Source: Amarobacillus sp046328225 | GTDB taxonomy: Bacteria > Chloroflexota > Dehalococcoidia > Tepidiformales > Tepidiformaceae | DNA length: 64,000 nucleotides | Direction: 5' to 3' | NCBI GenBank assembly: GCA_046328225.1 | Contig: JAXLWZ010000019.1 | Coordinates: 1 to 64,000 of the forward strand | In this document: in pieces, positions 10,017 to 18,467 of the stretch | How the letters are laid out: each line of letters begins with the position of its first letter | Position numbering within the stretch: the first letter of the stretch is position 1 | Translations under genes and position numbers: made by a program | The notes under the pieces: generated by a model | The model's input: only the letters and a program-made list of their open reading frames with translations | The model's database searches: none | Told to the model about the DNA's origin: nothing

Positions 10017-10676
10017 CTAGCGCCGCCGCCTGCTCGCGGGGCCGCCCGCGACGGCCAGCGCCGCTTCCTGGCAGAGCGCCGCGATCCCCCGGCGGGCGAC
10101 GGTGATCATCGGCAGGTCCGCCGGCCGTTCGGTCGTGAAGGACACCGAGACCTTGTGCGGCAGCGGCGTCGAGGCCCAGACGACCATCAGTTGCGCCCAG
10201 CCGAGGTCGCTCAACGCCTCCTTCTTCGTGATGTTCTGGGCGGCGCCGTCGACGCAGCGCAGTTCGACGCCGGTGGCCGTCAACAGGTCGCGGAGCTCGG
10301 CGTGGTTGGCCGGCGTGCCCCCGACGACCAGCAGCCGCGATACGCCGTGCGAGCGGCAGGCGTCGGCCAGCACGAGCGCCGCGCGGCGGTTGTTCGAGCC
10401 GTGGCAGACTTCGCAGTACTCCGCCGGGCCTTCCACGGCGAGGCGGCCATCGAGCTGGCGCGAACCGAGGCGGGTGCATTCGGCATCGCCGCAGGTGCGG
10501 AGCGCGCCGCGGGCCAGGGCTTCCCGCGCGCGCTGCAGCTTTTCCTGGGCGATGCCGCTCTTGCCCGCGCGCGTGAGGCCGGCCTGTTCGAGGATGGCGC
10601 GCCCCTGGTGCCGTGCCCACGCCGTCGCGAAGCCCTCGCGCGCGAGGAAGTCGTCGATGGGGACGGCGTCGGTCAC
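10017..10676 (-). CDS. Unrecognised Cys-rich protein, possibly DUF2325-like C-terminus
   Basis: I do not recognise this 219-aa protein with confidence. It starts at GTG 10676, 3 nt after the yajQ stop. The N-terminal third is helical and charged. A four-Cys cluster follows (CGDAEC, then YCEVCHGSNN), which looks like a zinc ribbon or a small Fe-S site. The C-terminal part has an alternating strand-helix pattern with LLVVGGTPANHAELRDLL and a later PHKVS, reminiscent of DUF2325 Rossmann-like domains; this is a weak resemblance. Its place between yajQ and a hemerythrin gene suggests a role in redox or nucleotide signalling, but that is inference. Confidence 0.6.
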   Translation of the reverse strand: MTDAVPIDDFLAREGFATAWARHQGRAILEQAGLTRAGKSGIAQEKLQRAREALARGALRTCGDAECTRLGSRQLDGRLAVEGPAEYCEVCHGSNNRRAALVLADACRSHGVSRLLVVGGTPANHAELRDLLTATGVELRCVDGAAQNITKKEALSDLGWAQLMVVWASTPLPHKVSVSFTTERPADLPMITVARRGIAALCQEAALAVAGGPASRRRR

Positions 10677-10679
10677 CGC

Positions 10680-11180
10680 CTAGCGGTAGTTGCCGAACTT
10701 GAGCTCGATGCCCCAGTCCTCGCCCTTCAGGTCGTTGATCACGGCCTGGAGCTCATCGCGGCTGGGGCTGGAGACGCGCACCGCGTCGCCCTGGACCTGG
10801 GCCTGCACCTTTTTGTACTTCTGGTCCTTGATGAACTTCGCGATCTTCTTCGCGGTGTCGCCGTCGATCGCCTGCGTGAGTGCCATCTCCTGGCGGAGGG
10901 TGCCGCCGCCGGCCTTCTCTTCGTCCCCGCGCTTCACGTTCTTGAGCGGCACGTTGCGCGCGATGAGGCGGCCGCTGAGCACCTGCCAGATCGCCTCCAG
11001 CTTGTACTCGTCGGCGGTGTGGACGTTGATGACCGCCTTCTGCCGGTCGTACTCGATATCGGCGAGTACGCCCTTGAAGTCGAAGCGCGTGGAGATCTCC
11101 TTGCGCGCCTGGTTGACCGCGTTATCGACCTCCTGGAGGTCGCATCCTGTCGTGATGTCGAAGGACTCGTCTTTCGCCAT
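10680..11180 (-). CDS. yajQ: YajQ family nucleotide-binding protein
   Basis: This is a 166-aa cytoplasmic protein of the YajQ/UPF0234 family, whose members bind cyclic di-GMP or other nucleotides and act as effector or chaperone-like proteins. Family landmarks are FDITTGCDLQEVDNAVNQ near the start, the ISTRFDFKG segment, LIARNVPLKN and the closing FGNYR. The start ATG at 11180 gives the normal length, although the frame stays open far upstream into antisense of the next gene. It leads an operon with the Cys-rich protein and the hemerythrin. Confidence 0.93.
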   Translation of the reverse strand: MAKDESFDITTGCDLQEVDNAVNQARKEISTRFDFKGVLADIEYDRQKAVINVHTADEYKLEAIWQVLSGRLIARNVPLKNVKRGDEEKAGGGTLRQEMALTQAIDGDTAKKIAKFIKDQKYKKVQAQVQGDAVRVSSPSRDELQAVINDLKGEDWGIELKFGNYR

Positions 11181-11221
11181 GCGCCAAGTATAGGGGCGAA
11201 CGGCGGGAGGGGCTGGCGGCC

Positions 11222-12988
11222 TCAGTAGTCGCGCGGATTCCCGGCGCCGCCGAGCGCGTCGCGCATCGCGGCCAGCCGGGTCCGTTCCGCGAGCAGCTGG
11301 AGGATCGCCAGCGCCTGCTCCGGCGTCGGGTCGTCCCCGGCTTCCTTGACCGCGCGGGCGATGCGCTGGTCGAGTTGCAGGATCGCCTGGTCCAGCTGCT
11401 GGCGGTTCGGTTCCTGGCCGGGCTGGGGCGTGCCGTTCGTGCCCTGGCCGCCCGGCGTGGGCGAGCCACCGGCGCCACCTCCGCCGTCGGCCTGCGGCGT
11501 CACCGAAGGCGATGCGCCCGCCCCAGGGGTACCGTCCGCGCCGGGTGTCGGCGTCGCCGTGCCCTGTGCGCCCGGGTCGGGCAGATCGGGGTTGAGCAGC
11601 CGGAGCACGACCTCGTAATCGTGGCGGGCAGCGTCGTCTCCGGCGTTCTCGATGAGCGCCTGGCGGAAGGCGGCGAGGGCGCCCGCGAGGTCCCGCAGCG
11701 CGAACCGCTGGTGCCCGATGACCCCCTGCGCCTGCCCGCGGAGCACCGCATCGCGCGAACCGAGCACGCGGCGCGCGGCGATGCCCGCCTCTTCGTACCG
11801 GCCGGCCTGCGTCAGCGCCGCCGCGAGGTTGAGGTCGATCCGCGCGTTGTCCGGTTCGGCGGCGCGCGCTTCGGCGAAACGCTCGGCGGCGGTGGCGAAA
11901 TCGCCGTCGCGGTAGGCGCGGAGTCCCTCGCTGTTGGCGTCGTGCGCCGCCGTGGCACATGCGCCAAGGAGCAGCGACAGCGCCGCCATCGCCGGCACCA
12001 GCGCCACGCGCCCGGCCCTTCGCGGCAGCCGCTCGACGATACTCGCGGCCACCACCAGCACCAGCGCCAGGCCCGCGAACCACTGGTGGCGCTCGATGGG
12101 CACGGTCGCGCTCTCCTGCTCGATGCGGGCGTGCTGGATCGTCGCGAGGCGGCCCGAAACCGCTCCGGGCACGGCCCGCAGGTCGGACCCGAGGTAGCGC
12201 CCGCCCGCCGCGGCGGCGAGGGCGCGCAGGAACGGCTCGTTCAGCTTCGTGATGATGGGCGCGCCCGCCGCGTCCTTCTTGTCCACGAACGAGTTGGTGC
12301 GCGCGTCGTAGACGGGGACGGTGCCACCCTCGGCCGTTCCGGCGCCGGCCACCATGAGTTCGACCCCGGACTCGCGCACGCGCTGCGCCACGCCCGCGGG
12401 GTCCGCGCCGAGATCGTCGCCGTCGGTGATGAGGAGGATGAGCTTCCCGGCCGTGGCCGTGGTATCGAATGCCCCGAGCGCGATACCGAGCCCGCTGGAC
12501 GCGCTCGTGCCGCCTTCGACGATGACGGAGCCGGTTTCCAGGTTCGCGATGACGTCGCGGGCGGCGCGGAAGTCGGTCGTGAGGGGGAAGCGAAGGCGCG
12601 CATCGCCGCCGTAGATGACGAGCCCGACGCGGTCGCCGCCGAGGCGCGAGAGCGTTCCCCGGAGCGCCTCTTTGGCGGCATCGAGGCGGTTCGGAGAGAC
12701 ATCGCGCGCGCCCATGCTGCGCGAGACGTCGAGCACGATGACGAGCTCGGCGCCTTCGCGCGGGAGCGCTGATCGCTGCGTGCCCCAGCGTGGCTGCGCC
12801 GCCGCGACGATGGCCATCGCGGCCGCCGTCGCGAACAGCCCGGCGGCGAGGTAGCGCGGACCGCCCGGGACCGACCGCGTGAGCGCACGGGCGCGCCGGG
12901 CCTGGCGCGTCGCACCCCACGCCCACAGCCCCAAGGCCAGCGGCACGACCGGGAGCAAAGCCAGCAGCCACGGGTGCGCGAAGCTCAT
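11222..12988 (-). CDS. VWA and TPR membrane protein (BatB/BatC-like fusion)
   Basis: This 588-aa protein starts with two closely spaced membrane segments, then a von Willebrand A domain with the MIDAS motif LDVSRS. A further membrane helix occurs near 310-330, followed by a lipobox-like LLGACA, then TPR repeats (AERFAEARAAEPDNARIDLN and relatives). It ends in a Gly/Pro/Thr-rich linker and a helical tail. In Bacteroidetes-type aerotolerance operons BatB (VWA) and BatC (TPR) are separate; here they look fused. The start overlaps the upstream BatA stop by ATGA, so translation is coupled. The role is probably periplasmic metal-dependent protein interaction under MoxR control. Confidence 0.82.
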   Translation of the reverse strand: MSFAHPWLLALLPVVPLALGLWAWGATRQARRARALTRSVPGGPRYLAAGLFATAAAMAIVAAAQPRWGTQRSALPREGAELVIVLDVSRSMGARDVSPNRLDAAKEALRGTLSRLGGDRVGLVIYGGDARLRFPLTTDFRAARDVIANLETGSVIVEGGTSASSGLGIALGAFDTTATAGKLILLITDGDDLGADPAGVAQRVRESGVELMVAGAGTAEGGTVPVYDARTNSFVDKKDAAGAPIITKLNEPFLRALAAAAGGRYLGSDLRAVPGAVSGRLATIQHARIEQESATVPIERHQWFAGLALVLVVAASIVERLPRRAGRVALVPAMAALSLLLGACATAAHDANSEGLRAYRDGDFATAAERFAEARAAEPDNARIDLNLAAALTQAGRYEEAGIAARRVLGSRDAVLRGQAQGVIGHQRFALRDLAGALAAFRQALIENAGDDAARHDYEVVLRLLNPDLPDPGAQGTATPTPGADGTPGAGASPSVTPQADGGGGAGGSPTPGGQGTNGTPQPGQEPNRQQLDQAILQLDQRIARAVKEAGDDPTPEQALAILQLLAERTRLAAMRDALGGAGNPRDY

Positions 12989-13926
12989 CGCGGTGCCCTC
13001 CGCAGCCAGGTCGCGCCGAGCAGCAGTTCGATGGCGAGCAGCCCACCGCCGGCGAGCGCAAACCACGGGCCGAGTTCGGTGAACCGCTCGTAATTCTCGC
13101 GGCCGACGGCGCTGGTCTCGAGCTTCGCGATCTCGTCGTACACCTCGGCGAGCCGCTGCGGACTGTCGGCGAGGAAGTAGCGGCCGCCCGTGCGCTGGGC
13201 GATGGCGCGCATGAGGTCGTCGTCGATGTCGGCGTCGGGCTTATCGATGCTGGTCACGACGCCGACGGTGTACACCTTGATCCCGAGCGCGGCGGCCAGG
13301 TCGGCGGCGTCCTCGGGGCTGATGGACTCGGCGTTGTGCTGCCCGTCCGTGAGGAGGATGACGATGCGGCTCGCGGCGGCGGAGTCGCGCAGCATGTTCA
13401 GCGACGTCGCCAGCCCGATGCCGATACCCGTGCCGTCGGGAAGGATGCCGCTCTTCACGTCGGCGATGACGCGGTCCAGGGCGGTGTAGTCGAGCGTTGG
13501 CGGCGCGACCGCGAGCGCGTCCTTCTGGAAGACCGTGAGGCCGATGCGGTCGTCGCTGCGGCCCTTCACGAACTCGCGCAGCACTTCCTTCGAGGCATCG
13601 AGGCGGGTGCGGTCCGGCCCGAGCTTGCTCGTCGTCATGGAGCTGGAAATGTCGAGCGAGAGCGAGATATCGATCCCCTGCCCCGGCACGATCGCGGTCG
13701 CATCGCCGATGCGCGGGCGTGCCGCGGCGATCGCGAGCAGGATGATGGCGACCGTCCGCAGCACTGGCAGCGCCCTCGCCGCGCGCACGCGGAGGCTCCG
13801 CGGGAGGCTGCCGAAGGCGCCGGCATCCGGGAGGGCGTACCCCGAGCCGTGCTCTCGCAGCAGCAGCCACGCGACGGGCACCGCGGCCGCGCCCAGCGCC
13901 AGGAGGTACGGGCTCGCGAACTCCAT
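12985..13926 (-). CDS. VWA domain membrane protein (BatA-like)
   Basis: This 313-aa protein has an N-terminal membrane pair around LLALGAAAVPVAWLLL and ALPVLRTVAIILLAIAAA, a VWA domain with the MIDAS sequence LDISSSM, and the later TDGQHNAES loop. A C-terminal transmembrane helix (FALAGGGLLAIELLLGATW) ends the protein. This is the BatA architecture. The ATG at 13926 shares one base with the stop of the preceding gene, and its own stop overlaps the next start. It is probably a partner of the MoxR ATPase in assembling or regulating envelope proteins. Confidence 0.87.
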   Translation of the reverse strand: MEFASPYLLALGAAAVPVAWLLLREHGSGYALPDAGAFGSLPRSLRVRAARALPVLRTVAIILLAIAAARPRIGDATAIVPGQGIDISLSLDISSSMTTSKLGPDRTRLDASKEVLREFVKGRSDDRIGLTVFQKDALAVAPPTLDYTALDRVIADVKSGILPDGTGIGIGLATSLNMLRDSAAASRIVILLTDGQHNAESISPEDAADLAAALGIKVYTVGVVTSIDKPDADIDDDLMRAIAQRTGGRYFLADSPQRLAEVYDEIAKLETSAVGRENYERFTELGPWFALAGGGLLAIELLLGATWLRRAPR

Positions 13927-14822
13927 CACACCACCCCGGCGAGGATTTCGCGCGCCATCGTGAGGTCGTGCTCGCGGCGCTCGGCGGCCGGGCGGTACCC
14001 GGCGTAGACGACGGCGTCGCACTCCTCGAGGAGGCCGCTGACGAGCCGCGCCTGCCACCGCTCGACGCCGTGGCCCTCCATGCGACGCTGGAGTTCGGCG
14101 GTCGTCAGCGCGAAAGCGGGGAAGCCGTAGCGGTCGCCGATCGCCGCACGGATGGTCGAAGCGAGCGACCGGTAGGCGGCCACCGGATCCTGATGGAGCA
14201 GTCCCTCCGCGCCCTCGATCCCGGGCGGTGATGCCGGAATCTCCTCGGGCAGGGGGCGCCTAGTCGCCAGGCGCCGGCGCACGACCCGCGCGAGCCACGC
14301 CGTCGCGACGACGACCAGTGCCAGCCCGGCGACGATTCCGAGGCCGATGGCGGGCTTCAGCAGCGGCGACTCGGCATCCCCAATCGCCTCCGGGGCGGCG
14401 AGCGGCGAGAGCTCCAACGGGGCATCGGCGGGAAGCGTCGGGAGCACGGTGAGCCGCACGGGCGGCAGGACCCTCGCCTCGACGTTCGCGCCGGTGATGA
14501 CGTTCACCGCCGCCGCGAACTGGAGGTTCCCCGGCGTAAACGGCGCCACCATGAGCCGGATGAGGTGCGTCGTGCGGTCGCCGGTCGATGTCGTCGTCGT
14601 GCTCTCGATGCGCACGACCTCGACGCCGTTCCAGGACGCGGCCGCGGGGTCGACCTCCACGCTCGCGTCCTTCGCCGTGACCACGGTCAGCTCCAGCGCC
14701 GCCTGCTGGCCGATGACCGACTGGCTTGCGAGCAGGCGCGCGCCATCGCCCGATTGGGCCAGGGCCGCCGCCGGGAGGATGGCCGCCACCATCGCGAGCA
14801 GGCCAACCAGCAGCGCCTTCAT
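13926..14822 (-). CDS. BatD/DUF4381-like membrane protein
   Basis: This 298-aa protein has a signal peptide (to about residue 22, AALAQ) and an extracytoplasmic beta-rich region (about 25-150). A single membrane helix (GLGIVAGLALVVVATAWLA) follows, then a cytoplasmic helical tail with AYRSLASTIRAAIGDRYG and ELQRRMEGHG, as in DUF4381 or BatD/BatE-type proteins of moxR operons. The ATG at 14822 overlaps the DUF58 stop. It probably links the VWA proteins to the membrane; no catalytic motif is seen. Confidence 0.72.
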   Translation of the reverse strand: MKALLVGLLAMVAAILPAAALAQSGDGARLLASQSVIGQQAALELTVVTAKDASVEVDPAAASWNGVEVVRIESTTTTSTGDRTTHLIRLMVAPFTPGNLQFAAAVNVITGANVEARVLPPVRLTVLPTLPADAPLELSPLAAPEAIGDAESPLLKPAIGLGIVAGLALVVVATAWLARVVRRRLATRRPLPEEIPASPPGIEGAEGLLHQDPVAAYRSLASTIRAAIGDRYGFPAFALTTAELQRRMEGHGVERWQARLVSGLLEECDAVVYAGYRPAAERREHDLTMAREILAGVV

Positions 14823-15754
14823 GCCGCCCCCACCGCGCGCCGCTTGAAGAACTGCAACAGCGCGGGGACCCAGTCGGTCCCGACGGTGACGCGGATTTCG
14901 TCGACGCCGAGTTCGCCGAAGAGGCGGCGCCGCTCGTCGTCGAAGGCCGCAGCGCGGGCGCGGTAGGCTTCGCGCACGGCCGGGTTCGAAGTATCGACCT
15001 CGACGAGAGCGCCCGTCTCCGCGTCGCGGACGGGGACGATGCCGGCGGCGGGGAGTTCGCCATCGATTGGCTCGCGCACGCGGATGGCGATGATGTCGTG
15101 GTGAAGCGCGGCCGCGCGGAGCTGGCTCGCGTACCCGCTCGAGAGGAAGTCGGACACCAGGAACACGGTCGCCCGGCGGCGCTGCACGCCTGTCAGGTAC
15201 TCGAGCGCGGCCCCGAGGTCGGTGCCGCGCGACTCAGGCTGTGCCCACAGGATTTCGCGGACGACGCGCAATACATGCGTGGTGCCGCCCTGGGGACGGA
15301 CGTAGCGCTCCGGCTTGCTCGCGAACAGCAACAGGCCCACCCGGTCCTTGTTCCGGATCGCGGCGAGCGCCAGCACGGCGCAAAGCTCGGCGGCGAGGTC
15401 TTCCTTCGTCCGCGGCAATGCCCCCGCCCGCTGAGAGGCGCTCACATCGACCACGAACATGACGGTAAGGTCGCGATCCTCGCGGTAGCGCCGGATCATG
15501 GGCTCGCCCGATCGCGCGTAGGCCTTCCAATCGATCGAGCGCACGTCGTCGCCGGGGACGTAGGGCCGGAGCTCGTCGAATTCGAGGCCGCGGCCGCGAA
15601 ACACGGCCTGGTACTCACCCAGGAAGAGGTCGTTCACGAGCCGCCGTGCGCGGATTTCGATGGCGCGCACGCGGTCGAGCATCTCCTGGGGGATGCCCGC
15701 CGGCCGGTCGTCGGGCCGGTGCTGTGCCGCGTGACGGGTTCGCCGCCAGAACAT
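14819..15754 (-). CDS. DUF58 domain protein
   Basis: This 311-aa protein carries the DUF58 hallmark GRGLEFDELRPYVPGDD followed by RSIDWKAYARSGEP. It is followed by a degenerate VWA-like fold (FVVDVSASQ). DUF58 proteins nearly always accompany MoxR ATPases and are thought to be their substrates or adaptors. The gene begins 14 nt after the moxR stop and ends in an ATGA overlap with the next gene, so it belongs to a five-gene operon. Confidence 0.9.
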   Translation of the reverse strand: MFWRRTRHAAQHRPDDRPAGIPQEMLDRVRAIEIRARRLVNDLFLGEYQAVFRGRGLEFDELRPYVPGDDVRSIDWKAYARSGEPMIRRYREDRDLTVMFVVDVSASQRAGALPRTKEDLAAELCAVLALAAIRNKDRVGLLLFASKPERYVRPQGGTTHVLRVVREILWAQPESRGTDLGAALEYLTGVQRRRATVFLVSDFLSSGYASQLRAAALHHDIIAIRVREPIDGELPAAGIVPVRDAETGALVEVDTSNPAVREAYRARAAAFDDERRRLFGELGVDEIRVTVGTDWVPALLQFFKRRAVGAA

Positions 15755-15768
15755 CGCGCCTCCGCCCC

Positions 15769-16758
15769 TCAGGGCACGTCGATGCCTTCGAGCACGCGGT
15801 CGATGATGTCGTCGGTGGTGAGCTCCTGGGCCTCCGCCTCGTACGTCGTCACGATCCGGTGCCGCAGAACGTCGTGCGCGAGGGACTTCACGTCGTCGGG
15901 CGTGGTGTAGGCGCGGCCTTGGAGGAAGGCGTGGGCGCGCGCCGCGCGCGCGAGCGCGATACTTGCCCGGGGCGAGGCGCCGAACCCGATCAGCGGCTGC
16001 AGGTGCGGCATGCGGTACTGGGCCGGCCGCCGTGTCGCGTAGACCACCTGCACGATGTAGTCCTTCAACGTGTCGTCGATCACGATCTCGCCCACCGCGT
16101 CCCGGGCGACGCGGAGGTGCTCCCGCGTTGCGACGGCGCGGCCTCGCGGCACCTCGCCCGCCAGGCCCATCTCCAGGATCTGGCGCTCCTCCTGCCGCGA
16201 GGGGTAGTCGACTTTGACTTTGAGCAGGAAGCGGTCGAGCTGCGCTTCTGGGAGGGGGTAGGTGCCCTCCTGCTCGATCGGATTCATGGTCGCCATGACG
16301 AGGAACGGCTCGTCGAGCACGAAGGTCTCGCCGCCGATGCTGACCTGCCGCTCCTGCATCGCCTCCAGCAGGGCGGACTGCACCTTCGCGGGCGCGCGGT
16401 TCACTTCGTCGGCGAGCACCAGGTTCGCGAACAGCGGGCCGCGGCGCACCGTGAAGCGGCCATCGGCGGCGCTGAAGACCTCCGTGCCGATCAGGTCCGA
16501 GGGCAGCAGGTCGGGTGTGAACTGGATGCGCACGGAATGCAGGTCGAGCGCGCGGGCCAGCGTCGAGACGGTGAGGGTCTTGGCCAGCCCCGGCACGCCC
16601 TCAACAAGCACGTGGCCATCGCACAGCATCCCGATGAGCAGGCGATCGATGAGGATGTCCTGGCCGACGATGGCGCGGTGAACTTCGCCGCGAACGCGCC
16701 CGAGGATCTCGGCGGCTTCGGCCGCGCGGGACGAAAGGGTTCGGGTGCCGGCGGACAA
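15769..16758 (-). CDS. MoxR family AAA+ ATPase
   Basis: This 329-aa ATPase has Walker A in VEGVPGLAKTLT, Walker B in LVLADEVNRAPAK and sensor 1 in MATMNPIEQEGTYPLPEAQ. The C-terminal lid domain ends near ITTYEAEAQELTTDDI. MoxR proteins act as chaperones that mature or insert metal cofactors in VWA-linked complexes. The start is TTG 16758, chosen because GGAG sits 6 nt upstream and the homologous N-terminus begins there. It heads the moxR-DUF58-BatD-like-BatA-BatB/TPR operon. Confidence 0.93.
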   Translation of the reverse strand: MSAGTRTLSSRAAEAAEILGRVRGEVHRAIVGQDILIDRLLIGMLCDGHVLVEGVPGLAKTLTVSTLARALDLHSVRIQFTPDLLPSDLIGTEVFSAADGRFTVRRGPLFANLVLADEVNRAPAKVQSALLEAMQERQVSIGGETFVLDEPFLVMATMNPIEQEGTYPLPEAQLDRFLLKVKVDYPSRQEERQILEMGLAGEVPRGRAVATREHLRVARDAVGEIVIDDTLKDYIVQVVYATRRPAQYRMPHLQPLIGFGASPRASIALARAARAHAFLQGRAYTTPDDVKSLAHDVLRHRIVTTYEAEAQELTTDDIIDRVLEGIDVP

Positions 16759-16804
16759 TGGCGGCTCCGGTCAGGGATACGCAGCCCGGGAGAGCCGCTG
16801 GCGG

Positions 16805-16810
16805 CATTGT
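16805..16810 (-). promoter_or_regulatory. Likely -10 box of the moxR operon
   Basis: On the minus strand TACAAT lies about 46 nt upstream of the TTG start. Just upstream is a short stem (CCACC ... GGTGG around an A-rich loop, about 16814-16832), which may be the end of the comF transcript or an operator. Confidence 0.45.
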
Positions 16811-16872
16811 ATGGGCCACCACGAAAAAGGTGGATTAACCCGATGCGAGGGATTCTCCCGTGGCGTAACGAT

Positions 16873-17616
16873 TCAATCGTGAATTGGGTCGCCGTGCCGT
16901 TCGGGGTCGTAGCTCTTGCGCGCGAAGCAGACCACGAAGACGCGCCGGGCGCCGAAATCGCGCAGGACGTTCGCGCACTCGGCGACGGTCGCGCCCGTGG
17001 TGACCACATCGTCGATGAGCACGGCGTCGCGGCCTTCGAGCGGTTCGCCCCGGTAGCTGAAGGCCCCGGCGACGTTGGCATGGCGCTCGCGGGCCCGCCG
17101 GCCGACCTGCTTCTCGGTCTTGTGCTCGCGCCGCAGCCCCGATGCGGGGGGCGGTGCCAGTCCGAGGGCCGCCAACAGCGATTCCGCCTGGTTGAAGCCC
17201 CGGTCACGAAGGCGCGAGCGGTGGAGCGGGACCGGGAACCAGGCGGCGCCCGGGTGTGCCGCGGCGAGGGGTTGGAGATGGCGCGCCATCGGCTCCGCCA
17301 GCGACCGAATCCGCCGGTACTTGAGCCCGTGCACCATCTGGCGGGCCAGGCCCTCCATCTCGAAGGCGGCCTCGATGCGCTCGATGTGGTGGAGCCCGTG
17401 GCACCGGTTGCAGTGCATCGGCCTGTCCCATTTCGCCGCGCAGAAGGCGCACCGTCCCTCGAGGCCGACCGGCACGAGCGTGGCCTCGCAGCGCGCGCAG
17501 AGCGATGTCCCGAAGGCGTGGCATCCCGCGCAGCGCTCGGGGTAGAGCAGGTCCAGCGCCGAACGGGCGGCGCCCGTCGTGAGGGCACGGACGTCGATGA
17601 TCCGGGCTCCTGTCAT
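16873..17616 (-). CDS. comF: ComF family phosphoribosyltransferase-like protein
   Basis: This protein has about 247 aa if it starts at ATG 17616; an ATG at 17682 would add 22 residues. It starts with a double zinc-ribbon: CAGCHAFGTSLCARC and CAFCAAKWDRPMHCNRC. A phosphoribosyltransferase fold follows, with the PRPP-binding loop VLIDDVVTTGATVAEC near residue 200. ComF proteins take part in DNA uptake for transformation or in genome stability; no other competence genes are in the window. It lies upstream of, and in the same direction as, moxR, with a 114-bp gap, and diverges from moaD. Confidence 0.88.
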   Translation of the reverse strand: MTGARIIDVRALTTGAARSALDLLYPERCAGCHAFGTSLCARCEATLVPVGLEGRCAFCAAKWDRPMHCNRCHGLHHIERIEAAFEMEGLARQMVHGLKYRRIRSLAEPMARHLQPLAAAHPGAAWFPVPLHRSRLRDRGFNQAESLLAALGLAPPPASGLRREHKTEKQVGRRARERHANVAGAFSYRGEPLEGRDAVLIDDVVTTGATVAECANVLRDFGARRVFVVCFARKSYDPERHGDPIHD

Positions 17617-17747
17617 CGCGTTCCGACCGGCCACACGGAGTTGAAGGCCGCCCGCGCGTGCTGGCAACCGGCGGCGGCGCATGCCGTGCTGGTGCGTCGA
17701 AGCCGGTTCACGGCGCGCAGTCTAACGGCGTGGCCCGCGCCGTGGCG

Positions 17748-17760
17748 TACAATCCAATCA
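17748..17760 (+). promoter_or_regulatory. Leaderless promoter of moaD
   Basis: TACAAT (17748-17753) ends 6 nt before the ATG at 17760, so the transcription start should coincide with the A of the start codon. No Shine-Dalgarno sequence is present. No clear -35 box is seen. Confidence 0.55.
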
Positions 17761-18005
17761 TGACCGTGACGGTGCTCTTGTTCGCCTCCATCGCCGAGGC
17801 CGCCGGCGCGCGGCGGATCGAACTCCCGGTGGCGGCGGGCGATACCGTTGCCTCAGTCCGCGAGCGCATGCTGGCCGACCGGCCCGCCCTCCGCCGCTTC
17901 GTTCCTACACTGATGTACGCACTGAACGAGGAGTATGTGCGCGACGATGCCGCGGTGCCCGACGGCGCGACGCTCGCGCTCATTCCCCCGGTCTCGGGAG
18001 GCTGA
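17760..18005 (+). CDS. moaD: MoaD family molybdopterin synthase sulfur-carrier subunit
   Basis: This 81-aa ubiquitin-fold protein ends in PPVSGG; the C-terminal Gly-Gly is the thiocarboxylated tail that donates sulfur to precursor Z. It is directly followed by moaE, whose ATG overlaps the TGA stop, so the two subunits of molybdopterin synthase are co-translated. It appears to be transcribed as a leaderless mRNA. Other molybdenum cofactor genes are not in the window. Confidence 0.92.
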   Translation: MTVTVLLFASIAEAAGARRIELPVAAGDTVASVRERMLADRPALRRFVPTLMYALNEEYVRDDAAVPDGATLALIPPVSGG

Positions 18006-18460
18006 TGATGTTAATCCGGGTCACGGCCAGCGAGCTCCGCGCCGAGGAGGCGATCGCTGCGGTCGCGAGTCCCGCCGCGGGCGCTATCGACGTCTTCTTG
18101 GGCGTGGTTCGTGATAACAACCTGGGCCGACGCGTCGGCCACCTCGTGTACGAGGCCTACCCCTCGATGGCGGAGAAGGTGATGGCCGAGATCGGCGCCG
18201 AAGCGAAGGAGCGCTTCGGCCTGGAGGAATGCGCCATCCTGCACCGCACGGGCCGCCTTGAGATCGGCGAGACGAGCCTCCTCATCGCCATCAGCAGCGC
18301 CCACCGCGCGAGTGCATTTGAAGGCGGCCGCTGGCTCGTGGACACCATTAAGAAGAAGGTCCCCGTTTGGAAGAAGGAAGTCTGGGAGGACGGCGAGGCC
18401 TGGATCGAAGGTCCGGAGTCGCTTGGGATGCAGCAGGCGCCCGCCGGGCTCACGGGCTGA
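18005..18460 (+). CDS. moaE: Molybdopterin synthase catalytic subunit
   Basis: This 151-aa MoaE inserts dithiolene sulfur into cyclic pyranopterin monophosphate using the MoaD thiocarboxylate. Conserved stretches are GAIDVFLGVVRDNNLGR, LVYEAYPSMAEK, HRTGRLEIGE and the active-site region DTIKKKVPVWKKE with the catalytic Lys residues. The start ATG at 18005 overlaps the moaD stop; a second ATG follows immediately. It is the partner of the upstream moaD. Confidence 0.94.
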   Translation: MMLIRVTASELRAEEAIAAVASPAAGAIDVFLGVVRDNNLGRRVGHLVYEAYPSMAEKVMAEIGAEAKERFGLEECAILHRTGRLEIGETSLLIAISSAHRASAFEGGRWLVDTIKKKVPVWKKEVWEDGEAWIEGPESLGMQQAPAGLTG

Positions 18461-18467
18461 GGCGCCC

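Noticed and set aside
10680..13061. A single very long minus-strand frame joining yajQ to the region upstream
   Set aside because: The frame is open by chance through antisense-like sequence of the BatB/TPR gene; only the last 166 codons match YajQ and a proper ATG sits at 11180.
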